64,000 nucleotides of DNA, from contig CAJQUW010008996.1 of NCBI GenBank assembly GCA_907163375.1, positions 191,001 to 255,000 of the forward strand. Direction: 5' to 3'. The DNA comes from Prostheceraeus crozeri (Eukaryota > Platyhelminthes > Polycladida > Euryleptidae). The notes under the pieces are model-generated. The model was given only the letters and a program-made list of their open reading frames with translations, made no database searches and was not told the DNA's origin. The translations under genes and the position numbers were made by a program. This document shows positions 54,230-64,000 of this stretch, one piece after another. Each line of letters begins with the position of its first letter. Positions within the stretch are counted from its first letter, which is position 1.

Positions 54230-55618
54230 GACTCAAAACATGTCAGCATACAGTGAGTATAGATAAAGTTTTGAACATAGTAGATATTAGCAAATGAGCT
54301 ATAAGAGTATTAGCAAAATGTCATGGATGATTCCGGATCCAATTTGTTCAGGTCAGGTTCGGGATGGCTTATAGTTCGAGTCGGGTTTCAAAATTTATGA
54401 AAATCGCCGCATATCTTTTAAGTTCGAAGTCAACGTTGCTACATGCAGATTTTAAAAGAATAAAATTGCTGAAACCTGTCAAATGTGCACAAGAAAGACG
54501 ACGGTCTCTATTGCAAGCTGTTTTATTAAGATAACTTCATAAAAGATGTAATAACAGCAGAGATACAGAGTAGGAGTCCTGTCAAATGACAAAACTCCGG
54601 ACTCCGGCCTATAACTAGAATACAAACAAATTATTTATCCTTGTGCATAGCTGTCACTGTCTTGAAGTCAATTTTCTCCGTCAAACAAAAGCACAGAGAC
54701 AGCAGTGCATCCAATGCTTGTAATAGTTGAAGGAATGAACAGTGATAGTGAAAAAATGATTGCCTTTTCTTTTCAGTCGGTGATTTATTAGAGAAGACAA
54801 TCCTTCCTAGTCTCGATTAAACCTACCACCAAGGGTCACATCAGAGACAAAAGTTAAATACTAGTTTGTTTGAGAACATTATCTCTTTACCTCATTACCC
54901 TAACGTCAATCGTATGTGATGGCTCCTCCATAGCACATATTAAAATGATGGATGGCCTACGACACAAGTTTCCGTGGAGTGCCTGTTCTCGGGCGTAAAG
55001 CTTCTAATAAGTGACCTATACGATCTTGACTAAAGGCTGATATGTTGTCGACGCCATCATTTTCTTAAGAGCGAATAATGGAATGCTGTAGTGACTTGTA
55101 TGAATACAAGATTTTCTTCATTGCTTTTCAAACTTAATCGCGTAACTGGCATCGATAACTGGCATCGCGTACCTTGTCGATGGTAAAATATTCACAAAGA
55201 GAAGTATCAAACTATCGATGCTTCCGATTCTGTGCAGAAACATTTCTGAAAAATTACATAGTAAGTAATGTACATACAGTATGATGCGGTAATGTATTTT
55301 ATATTCTGTCACAAGGGTGAAAAGCCGCTACATACCAGAACTACTTTGTGTGACAGCATAGATAATTGCTGGGATTTTAGACTTAAGTCAACATTACAAA
55401 AATGTATAAATGATGGATCCGCTTTATAATCAAAGTAGGTACATGTTTTTTAGGAAGAACAGGTTGTTGCTTATCTTTCATTTACTTAATTTCTGCTTCT
55501 TGCGTTCATTGCAATCAATAGTTTGAAACAATTCATTGCTTTTTCGAATAGATCTAAAGCCCTTTTGGAAAATGTTTGTTATTCTTCTATAATAACGTTT
55601 TGTTAATAATAACGTCTT
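54230..55618. other. Gene-free stretch
   Basis: AT-rich, no gene, repeat or RNA recognised. Confidence 0.4.
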
Positions 55619-55765
55619 CTAAAGGCGAGCGATATAGTTCGGTAGAACGGAGATCCATCTGTTCAGTTCGTCTTCGTCTTTCGGGAATCGATAAACTGAT
55701 ACCTTGCTATCATCGGACGAATAATTTGTTCGGCAATTTGCCACACTGCACTTTCTAGGCATTCT
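55619..55765 (-). CDS. THAP domain exon (N-terminal half)
   Basis: From the second ATG (55765) the frame reads MPRKCSVANCRTNYSSDD, then VSVYRFPKDEDELNRWI. This is the start of the THAP zinc finger: C-x4-C, N-Y, then F-P-K-D and R/K-x-W. The second zinc pair (C-x2-H) must lie in another exon, which I did not find. THAP domains bind DNA in P-element transposases and in host transcription regulators. Which of these this is cannot be told from one exon. Confidence 0.6.
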   Translation of the reverse strand, partial: RMPRKCSVANCRTNYSSDDSKVSVYRFPKDEDELNRWISVLPNYIARL

Positions 55766-56239
55766 TCCGGTAAGAGCAATAGACGGGAGTCGAGACGCTG
55801 CGGTTACACTTAACTGAGTGAACAAAGTAGCTCACTTTCACGTTTTCACACGCTTTTGTACCGCGTCATTGTCTACAGATACCGGCCTCCAACTCTGATC
55901 GCACGCACGCTCAGTTCTTCCTCCCGGTCGTCATATCTATTTTTAGTACTCCCTGCCGTAATCTTTACAAGGTACAACGACAAGGTCCTGAAAGCAGTGG
56001 CGCAGCGTGAGTTTCTTGCGCCCGGATGCGAGATACTCATTTGGCGCCCTCAGCCTCCGTGTTAACCATCTTTGAATCCTCAAATAAGGAGAATTAATCC
56101 GATTGACACCGCTCTTAATGCCCACAGCAGGGTTGTAACCGGTCAGGTTTTACTCGACCCAACCCAACCGGTAACCGGTGTGGAAAATCTCAACCCAACC
56201 GGCCGGTCGACCGGCAATTTTCTAATGACATGTTTTTTG

Positions 56240-56242
<3 letters not shown>

Positions 56243-56300
<58 letters not shown>
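56243..56300. repeat. AT dinucleotide microsatellite
   Basis: About 28 uninterrupted AT units just inside the left inverted repeat of the hAT. Its open frames are meaningless. Confidence 0.95.
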
Positions 56301-56303
<3 letters not shown>

Positions 56304-56625
56304 ACATTTTTATTTACGGTACTATTTTTATTAGACATGTATATAGTTATGTATTGGTAATTATATTAGTAATATATTACGATTATATTATTATAACAAT
56401 CATCATTTCAGTTCATGAATTAAATATTAAAATGAAATAATTTAGAAAGTGGATCTGGCATTTACAGATACGTTACCAATGATTGTTTAATTTTTATCAT
56501 GTGAGATTTAGTATTGCAAAAACGTACGCTCATGTCAGACTGAGTTATAATTACAAAATTAATTCATAAGAATTCTATGAATCAATATGAAAACTGATTG
56601 GATATGCAAGTAACATTCACGTCAA

Positions 56626-58641
56626 CTACCAAAGACCATTAATATGAGCTTCTTTAAGCACAACTAAAGTTTCGACACTGCTTGCCGATAGTAAAGATCG
56701 ATCGGAGGAGGCTATCTTTCCGGCGATAGAAAAATGTCGCTCACTTTCTCCGCTTGATGCTTGGGCCACGAAAATCCGACGGCTTATCTGCGATAACAGT
56801 GGAAATGCATCCCGCTCTCGCTGCCAAAAAATCAATGGATTCCTTGAATCCGAAGTTATTCGCTCACTTTTAGTATAGCGCTGAAGCTCATACTTCACTT
56901 TGTCCGATATACATGTATTCCTGTGAATAGACTCATTATCTGATGTAGGCCTACTATTTCTCATCGAGGCGAAGGGGTCAATTTCGGTAGTGCTATTTTC
57001 AACGGTAATCCTTGGCCGTTTCTCTACTCTTTCTTCCTCTTGTCTTTGATTTTGTGAATCATTGATTGTGAAAACGTCTGCTGCTAGCACTTGAAGATTT
57101 GCCATTGAGTCCTTCAACAAGGTATCGCGATCTTTGAGTTCAGGAATAAAAGTCAATTGCCTGAAGCCTGGGTCAAAAACAGTTGCAAGAACATGTGTTG
57201 CCTTAATAGTCGTCCAGTATTTGGAATCAAGAGATTTCTTAATGTTCTTCTTCAGAGTCGATATAACAATTGAATCGGTGATAACAGCTGAACAAATTTT
57301 ATCTCTAACTAGATAGTATGAAGGTAGTACATTCTGCAAAGTCGGCGTATTACTGGATTCTAGAAAATCAAACACAGAATTATATTGAGAGAAATGATCA
57401 GCGATAGCTGTACACAAATCACATGAAATATTGCTCAGTCGATGAATTTGGCCAACAGAAGATAAAGATTCCTGAAGACAGGCATATGAGCGCGCAAGTG
57501 CAATATGAACTGAGTAGTATGATCGCCATGGCCTCGTACCACTCTAACGCTTGATTTTGATTGGGAATGACTCTTGAGAAATACCTGAACGATGTATGTA
57601 TGAAATAAGGTCGCGAACAGCTGAGTTAAAACAGCGAAAAGATTCGCACTCTGCTTCTGTCGAAGAAAATCCATCATGAAGCACAGTATTCAATCGATGA
57701 GCAAAACATGCAAGTCTCGGCTCATCGTGCAACGCTGCTACAATGTTTGCACCACAATCTGTAGTAATGAAAGTTTTTCCTTTTAGTAATCCAAATTCAT
57801 CAAAAATATCATGTAACTCTTTGGCGATATTTTCCCCGGTCTTTCGTTCATCCGGAAAAACTTTACATCTCAACATAGTATGTTTCAGGTTCCAACTATC
57901 ACTTATCCAGAAGGCAGTTAGATCGAGATAGTGTCGTCGGTTAACATCGCCTGTCCACAGATCAGTAGTACATGCTATTTCACCGCGTGCGATTGGTTCA
58001 TGTAATACAGCTTTTATATTTGATATGAAAGACTGAATTGAGTCGGTGCACACCTTCTTGATTGTATTTCTTCCATACCATATGTTTTCGATAGGTATCT
58101 TTCCGAATTCTGCACCGATTGCGATGCATTCGGTGGCCAGCTGTTTGAGACCTGGGTTTTCTACTGATCGATAACTGCTAGAGGAACTGACAACAAACAT
58201 AGCTTCAGCTCTCTTAAGACGCTCTTGAACATCTGATGTCATTCCACGCTTATTGAAAATATACCGCATCATACTACTTTGAGTTGGAGGCACTTTTTCA
58301 GTCAATCCACTGGATGATGACGTAGAATTTAGAGTTGATGACTTCTTTGGGCAGTTCGATACGTGTCTTGTAAGTGTGCTCAGACCAAAGTTCTTTCGAC
58401 GACCTTCACAGTCAGCCTTGCTATGAGTTCTGAAGCCACGATAACAGTGGTTACACGCGCACCATCCCAAAATATGTTCTGATTCATCTGTAGAAGTAGT
58501 TGTGCATATCAGTGACATACTCCTCCAGACTTCATGTGTGCTGCTGTGTTTCTTGAGAATCAGTTCCTTTTTCTTAAGCATTGACGTTATCATTTCTGAT
58601 GACAGCCTATCTGGGTCCATGTTGGCCATCGCCGTTGTCAT
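56626..58641 (-). pseudogene. hAT transposase, full length with one stop
   Basis: One frame of 672 codons runs from ATG at 58641 to the stop at 56626, interrupted by a TAG at 57544-57546. Domains: a BED-type zinc finger (WCACNHCYRGF then LTRHVSNC, about residues 60-97); TTDLWTGDVNRRHYLDLTAFW with the first catalytic aspartate (about residue 226); FITTDCGANIVAAL with the second; CFAHRLNTVLHDGF; and the C-terminal dimerisation block PLIFWQRERDAFPLLSQ and SGESERHFSIAGKI with the late glutamate. Apart from the one stop the protein looks whole, which points to a recently active family. Confidence 0.93.
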
Positions 58642-58729
58642 GAGTGGAACTCGTTTGTCCTAACTAAACACAACTTCATCTAACATTGATAATGAATGGT
58701 TTGTTGCTTAGCAGAGTATTAACCGGGAT

Positions 58730-58825
58730 ATCACGTGATCTTTATAAAATTTTATAAAATTATAAATTTATAAAATTTACAAATTTTTTATAAATTTATA
58801 AAATTTACAAATTTTTTTTAAGATA
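58730..58825. repeat. TATAAATTTATAAAATTTACAAATTTTT-type short tandem repeat
   Basis: Two to three near-copies of a roughly 32-base AT-only unit lie upstream of the hAT transposase gene, inside the element. No further function is evident. Confidence 0.6.
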
Positions 58826-60266
58826 TCTTTATACCAAAGCGAAGATAGAGAACAGAGGTAACTCGGAATGACGTCACTTGATTAGATGAATTGCCCAATC
58901 ATGTTGAGCTGACGAGATGTGAATGTCAAATGTGATATCAATAGTCTACTGTAGTCGGATTTCCACATTCACAGCAGCAGCCGTCTTGACTGATAGGATA
59001 ACAGAACAAGAGATTTCTCATACATTATTGTTTATCCGACCTCTGAATGATAACAAACACAACCTACAGGCCCCCTACCACCAATCATAATCATCGGAGT
59101 TATTAGTTGATGTCACAAGCATAACTAAATCGACTGACCACATCGATTTTAAGTTATCGGTCTATTTTCGATTTGTCATGTAACATAGTAGACCGATGTA
59201 GAAAATAAAAATACTCATAGAGCCTTCTAACCACAACTCAATTTTCATGACCAGATCATGCGGAGGGATAATCATACATGTAAACTACCTTTGAACAAAT
59301 ATTCGCTTACTTTTAAAATTGTTCAATCATTTTTCAAGAATCTGAAAATTTGTTGGATGATCCTCGACCGGTTTTTCAACCGGTGCCGGTCGGCCGGTTG
59401 GCAAAACCTCAACCCAACCCAAACGGTAACCGGCGCCGGTCAACCGGCAACCGGTTACAACCCTGGCCCACAGTCAAATTGGACAATTAAAAGTAGAATT
59501 ATTAAACATTTAAAACAGCTCATATTTTGTTTAAGAACATTTGAATAAATATAAACTGGATGGTGATTTAATTTCAGTTGTCATGTATTTTTTATGTATT
59601 GTTTATTTTTTTTTGATTCCCTGACTATTCAAAATTACACTGATTAATGAATGGCTGCGAAGGCAAAAATACTCAAAGAAACATTTAATTTAAAATAACT
59701 TTTATTATTAATGCCTTACATTTTAGTTTTGTTTCGGTGTTTATGACTCTGTTAGTTTAACTCTTCGGGCCTCATTATCTAATATCAAAACCAATTTCAT
59801 TCTCTGAAAACCATTTAGACTAGGTCAGTCTAATCAAAAAATTATTTCATTGATTCAATAGAACATTCATTCTAATTATACCTGAATACAATATAGATTA
59901 CATTGATATTATTTTCTGACTCCGCATACGGCCCCTAATCTCAATTTCTCAACAAATACGTTGCTATGTGTTTCTCACATTTCATGAAAGCAGTCTATTT
60001 GTAAGCTTATGCTGCATTTACAGAATTGATGGATAATTTTAAAGATAATGAATCTTTGAGTGTGACATTCCACGATCACTCAGTCAGATCAGACTAAATT
60101 ATAAGAAGTCTTCGTCAAATTATGAATATAAGATGAAGTTGTCTTGTCAATGTGGCGCCCCCACAAAAGTCGAGTACAATATTTCTGATTTTGCTCCCCT
60201 CTTTACCTGCGCCCGGATGCGGCCGCATACATGCGCATCCCCCTTAGCTACGCCTCTGACTGAAAG

Positions 60267-60933
60267 CCGCCGTCATCTTCGAGTACATGACGTACTATGG
60301 ATTTGAATTTTCATTTCCTCTCTAGTTCACCATTAAAGCAGTGTGTCGGATTTGAATTCCTTAGAAATAAAAGCACAGAATAATCATAAAAAGCTACACA
60401 AGCGAAGTGAAACCAACTTACTTTGCATCAACGAGTTTCAACGAACTGTTCAACGATAAAAAGGCAGCTAAATGAGAAAAATATGAACGTAGATATCCTT
60501 CTTCGTACGTCGTTCAATGAAGTAATGATTCGCACTGATAGAAAAAGTGTAATTAACGTGTCTTCGTCCACGTTGAACAAATACTCATGCGCTAAAAAAT
60601 AGATTAAAATCTGGATCGAGAAAATAGCTTTGTGTCTTCAGACCTTATTATGGTAGACAGCACATTGGATTCCACGCTCAAGAAATGCAACTTGTCCAGA
60701 ATTAAAGAATGAATTAACTCTTAATCAACATTGCGAGCTGTTAGTGTACAAGAAACGATTGCAACAAATTAAGTTCGTAAAATCGTATATTACTACAATG
60801 TGAGAACGTGGTAACTTATGCAACTGTCTAAAATTCACCTGCACGTTCAAGGTGAACTTCAACATTGCATTGAAATCATACAGTGAAAAGAAATCTTCGA
60901 TTATCGATTGATCACTTATGTTTGTATTTCTAG
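60267..60933. other. Gene-free stretch
   Basis: No gene or repeat recognised. Confidence 0.4.
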
Positions 60934-61713
60934 TAGGGCTGCGCGGTAGCCGGACGTGCTCGTACCGGTGCTTCTAAAACTGCCCTGAAGCACTTATTAG
61001 AGCATATGCAAAATATGTTTCGTGTTCTAGATTAACGATTGACAGTCAATTAGAGCTTCGAATTCTTAAAAGCAGGGTCTGAATTTTTCATAATACATGT
61101 CCATGTTTTCTACAGTTCAGTGCAAATTCGATAGAGCATTAGGAAAATTCAAATAGTGCTTAAGACTTTGAAACAGACTTAATAAGGACTTCTTTAATTA
61201 TGCCAATCCTTGCAGAGTGACTGTCATTACACTTAACCCGTGCGTCTCTTTAATAGTTCTAATGAAATTCTTTAAAGCTTTATGAAGACAGAAATCATAT
61301 AGCCTAGCCATGCAGCTAAAGCTGCCAGAGGCCGACGAAAGGTCGGGTTTCACTTCTTTGAAAATAACAAAGGGAGAATTTTTTTATTCCTTTTTCAAAA
61401 TATCTGAGCACCTAAGGAAATATAGATAGATTCGAAGCAATTTGTCGACAAATTACTGTTCAAAGTCAACATTACTCAAATTCTAGCGGTCTCTCTTTGA
61501 TGTGTTATGATGATAATTAAAGTTATGTGATAATTATGACTTGGGTTAATCATGCTTTGTGCTCAAAAGGAACAACTGAAAACAGATAAAATGAATAAAT
61601 TATGATTGAAAGTACACACAAAAATATCAATTTGATCAAAGTTCACACACTTCGGTACGCCGGTCCGAGAACCAGTGCAAGCAGAAAAACCGGTGCTCCG
61701 CGCACAGTCCTTA
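60934..61713. mobile_element. Non-autonomous hAT-like element, 780 bp
   Basis: The ends TAGGGCTGCGCGG and the inverse of TAAGGACTGTGCGCGG, both followed inward by ACCGGT words, are flanked by ATTTCTAG (60926-60933) and TTTTCTAG (61714-61721), matching in 7 of 8 bases. No coding part. Confidence 0.7.
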
Positions 61714-61721
61714 TTTTCTAG

Positions 61722-62182
61722 GAATATTTTAACTACTGATAAGATTTCCCATTGATTTCTATCATGATCAATTTTGTGAATGTCATGGCTATGCGAATAT
61801 GTTACTGTGAAGAGTGAAGTAAGTGAATTGATATTTAGAATAAATTTGTATAATTGGCAATGAATCTCTTCATCGGGAGATCATCGCCAGACATAGAAAC
61901 TGAACACATTTAAAGGTACAAATCTTGGACCTCGATGGAATCGTGCCGCACGATGTCAAGAAGAGTGCGGTTTCATTTTTATAATTTCCTAAAAGATTTT
62001 TCTTCACATTCCTATGTAATTTGTCTTCTAGATTACGAATATGATGGTTAAAAATCATCCATCGAGGGCTTTTTGAGAAAAAGTCATGAATTCGAATGCA
62101 GAATTTATTTAAAAATATTATCAATTAAAGTATTATTAACAGCTTTACATCAATGACCTTCATGTATTATTTAAATCATCTC
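61722..62182. other. Gene-free stretch
   Basis: A leftward frame of 84 codons (61870-62124) is open but unremarkable. Nothing else is seen. Confidence 0.35.
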
Positions 62183-62184
62183 TA

Positions 62185-62869
62185 CACTGTAAACTGTAGA
62201 CAGCCAAAAATCAGACAAAATAACAGCCAAAATGATCAGACAATTGCAACAGACAGCATCAGACAATCAACAGCCAAAAGTGGTTGTTCAGCACAGACAA
62301 GATGAGAAAATTACCACACAAAATATCAGCTTGTCTATATTTCTAGAAATATTGACACTGGAACGATTTGACACTATCTATTTACAGTATATCTGGATCG
62401 CTGTCCAACTCACTCACACAAGCATTCTTAAATATGCAGATTATGAACTACTCTGATATCTTCTAAGATGTCTTTCGTTCTGTCGCTGTCAACTTTCGGG
62501 AAGTATAATAAATACCCTTGAAATTTAAAGAACATAGTAAAAACAGAATTAAAAGATGGCATCAATATGTCAAATATTCAGACCGGTTATTCCTATACAT
62601 TCAAGTATTTCAAAAGAACCCTACTTATTTAAACATTGGATATTCTTATAATCAAAAATTATCAAGGATGCCATCCAATTTTGATAAAAGTGTATATATT
62701 AGTCATAAGTAGTATGATATGCAGTAAACGTAATGATGCAAATTAGTGCGTGCGATGAGACAAAAATTGTCTGATAAGCAGGAAATTTATATGATAATAC
62801 GTAACATCAGCCAAAATACTGATTTGGCTGATAAATTGTCTGACAAGTGGCTGCTTACAGTTTACAGTG
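62185..62869. mobile_element. 685-bp TA-flanked MITE
   Basis: TA lies at 62183-62184 and 62870-62871. The ends CACTGTAAACTGTAGACAGCC and the inverse of CACTGTAAACTGTAAGCAGCC are close inverted copies. The words CAGCCAAAA and CAGACAA recur inside in both senses. Same terminal family as the MITE at 48353. Confidence 0.9.
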
Positions 62870-62871
62870 TA

Positions 62872-63734
62872 AGTCTTAATAAATAAGTTCATGAAACACG
62901 AAAGCACCGTTTAAAAGGGGTAAAATCTAACCCAATGACATTAACGACGGCATAACTCCTTCAAATTATCTTACATTACAATATTCAGGCTCGTCTTTTT
63001 TCATAAACTGCTCATAAATAATTTTGAAAATATCTCTACATTTTCTACTGCATTTGGTTAAATACCAGGCTCTATTAAACTAAGAAAAAAATATAATCAT
63101 ACTTACAAAAAGGTTTTAAATCAAAAACAAAACTTCCAACATATTCTTCAAATGCCTTCCGTTGTAGGCTCATACAGCAGCCACAACTTTTCTGGTGAAG
63201 TCCGGATTAGCGGTGTCTTTCACCGTGACATTTTGTCAAATGGAATCAAAATTTGAATGCAATGTTTCACTCACCCGTTTTCTGTAAATCCCCAGTCCTA
63301 ATGCCTGGATATACATAATTTGGTCGCATGATTAAATATGCAATGGAGTTTGGGTGTAATTGAAAAATCTAGCAGTAAACTGTCATTGTTAAACTTGTCA
63401 ATATATTCGCAGAACTTCTCGTCGAAATCTTTATCAAAATATTCGGTAAAGTTACCGTAGTTCTACGTGATCCTAAACTTAAGAAAGCCGATGCGAAAGG
63501 CAAAATTTCGATGTTGTGCACACTATTGCCATTAAACGATCCTCCGTGGTGTTGTTCCTTTTTTTGTGGCATTGCTTCAGCAAACCACCGGTATAAGCAA
63601 CTTCCTGAGACACGTTTTCCACTGTGCTAAATGTCTTCGATGGATAATCCTTTAACCATCATTCGTAATATAGAGGTCAAATTACATAGAAATGTGAAGA
63701 AAAGTCATTAGGGAAATTTCAAAAATGCAACCGC
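62872..63734. other. No clear gene
   Basis: AT-rich. A leftward frame at 63369-63572 has no recognisable content; it may be a decayed downstream part of the gypsy relict to its right. Confidence 0.35.
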
Positions 63735-64000
63735 ACTCTCCATGACACCGTGGCCGGCAGTGTGACGAAGTTGCTTGCTGACAGTAATTCTGTAGTCTTC
63801 GCAAATTCTAGGTCGGCCGCTTGGTCTGATTAGTGCCACGATTGACGTAGCATAAGGTGAGAACGAGACTTTCTTGGGTGCCGTCAGCCATTAGGTTTTA
63901 TAAATTCTGCTCAACCAATCGGCGTATGCCCTAAGAAAGTGATCTGGCACTGAAGAAATTTGGATCATCGACGAAGTCGAGATTAACTGGATCCATCTTC
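63735..64000 (-). mobile_element. Ty3/gypsy-like pol fragment, fossil
   Basis: Leftward reverse-transcriptase entry region of a Ty3/gypsy-type element. A stretch of the kind SFSPYATSIVALIRP followed by RICEDYRITV corresponds to the block ahead of the RT palm. It is broken, with several breaks in this short span, and it continues past the right edge of the window. No long terminal repeat is in view. It looks old. Confidence 0.6.

Larger units (their letters stand above)
56128..59465 (-). mobile_element. Nearly complete hAT transposon, 3338 bp
   Basis: The ends CAGGGTTGTAACCGG and its perfect inverse are flanked by GCCCACAG at 56120-56127 and 59466-59473, a perfect 8-bp duplication. About 100 bases at each end are inverted repeats dense in ACCGG words. 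It carries a leftward transposase of full length. It lies inside the older hAT at 55995-60258. Confidence 0.96.
55995..60258. mobile_element. Non-autonomous hAT, split by another hAT
   Basis: The ends CAGTGGCGCAGC and the inverse of CAGAGGCGTAGC are typical hAT termini. The flanks CCTGAAAG (55987-55994) and ACTGAAAG (60259-60266) match in 7 of 8 bases. TGCGCCCGGATGCG recurs near both ends. Without the inner insertion it is about 920 bp and has no gene. Confidence 0.88.

Noticed and set aside
56072-56440. Rightward frame with a long Ile-Tyr run
   Set aside because: Translation of the AT microsatellite inside the hAT.
63369-63572. Host gene exon near the right edge
   Set aside because: No recognisable domain or splice signals; it sits beside a decayed gypsy fragment and may belong to it.

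Overview
The window reads as intron-bearing, AT-rich animal DNA, most likely from a marine invertebrate. The guess rests on the mix of elements (PolB virus-like element, Penelope-like element, several piggyBac and hAT families, a CR1/L2-group LINE, a Crypton-like recombinase, a tnp2-like transposase) and is not a species call. I find no convincing complete host gene. Almost everything recognisable is mobile DNA, much of it nested, and in several cases the insertion boundaries can be read to the base.

Region 1 (1-10.5 kb) is a fossil virus-like element cut by the left edge of the window. A protein-primed family B DNA polymerase gene runs rightward. A leftward block of small genes follows, including a protein that reads as a two-repeat TATA-binding-protein (TBP) homologue, an exonuclease-like protein, a RING-like protein and two sets of duplicated genes. 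Polintons and adintoviruses share this polymerase type, but no integrase, capsid or ATPase gene is visible here. Tandem arrays of 262-bp and 49-bp units lie on its right.

Region 2 (10.5-26.2 kb) holds a GIY-YIG gene end, a deleted hAT with a perfect 8-bp target duplication, and a Penelope-like element made of two head-to-head copies. A 2.8-kb piggyBac sits in the left copy. A 5.9-kb TA-flanked element of unknown superfamily splits the reverse transcriptase gene of the right copy, and it contains a 1-kb hAT of its own.

Region 3 (26.2-42 kb) has a TTAA-flanked MITE, a tnp2-like (EnSpm/CACTA-related) transposase relict followed by a DUF4806-like second gene, a 2.8-kb Tc1/mariner element with 270-bp inverted repeats, a fold-back element with a hammerhead-like core, a deleted piggyBac, a LINE tail, and an element bounded by inverted minisatellites.

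Region 4 (42-48.3 kb) has two inverted copies of a roughly 310-bp unit enclosing a leftward CR1/L2-group LINE and a Crypton-like tyrosine recombinase gene. The recombinase gene is flanked by direct repeats of a palindromic 19-21 bp site.

Region 5 (48.3-64 kb) is sparse: TA-flanked MITEs, hAT MITEs, a third deleted piggyBac, a THAP-type exon, a hAT nested in a hAT (the inner one almost complete), and a Ty3/gypsy pol fragment cut by the right edge.
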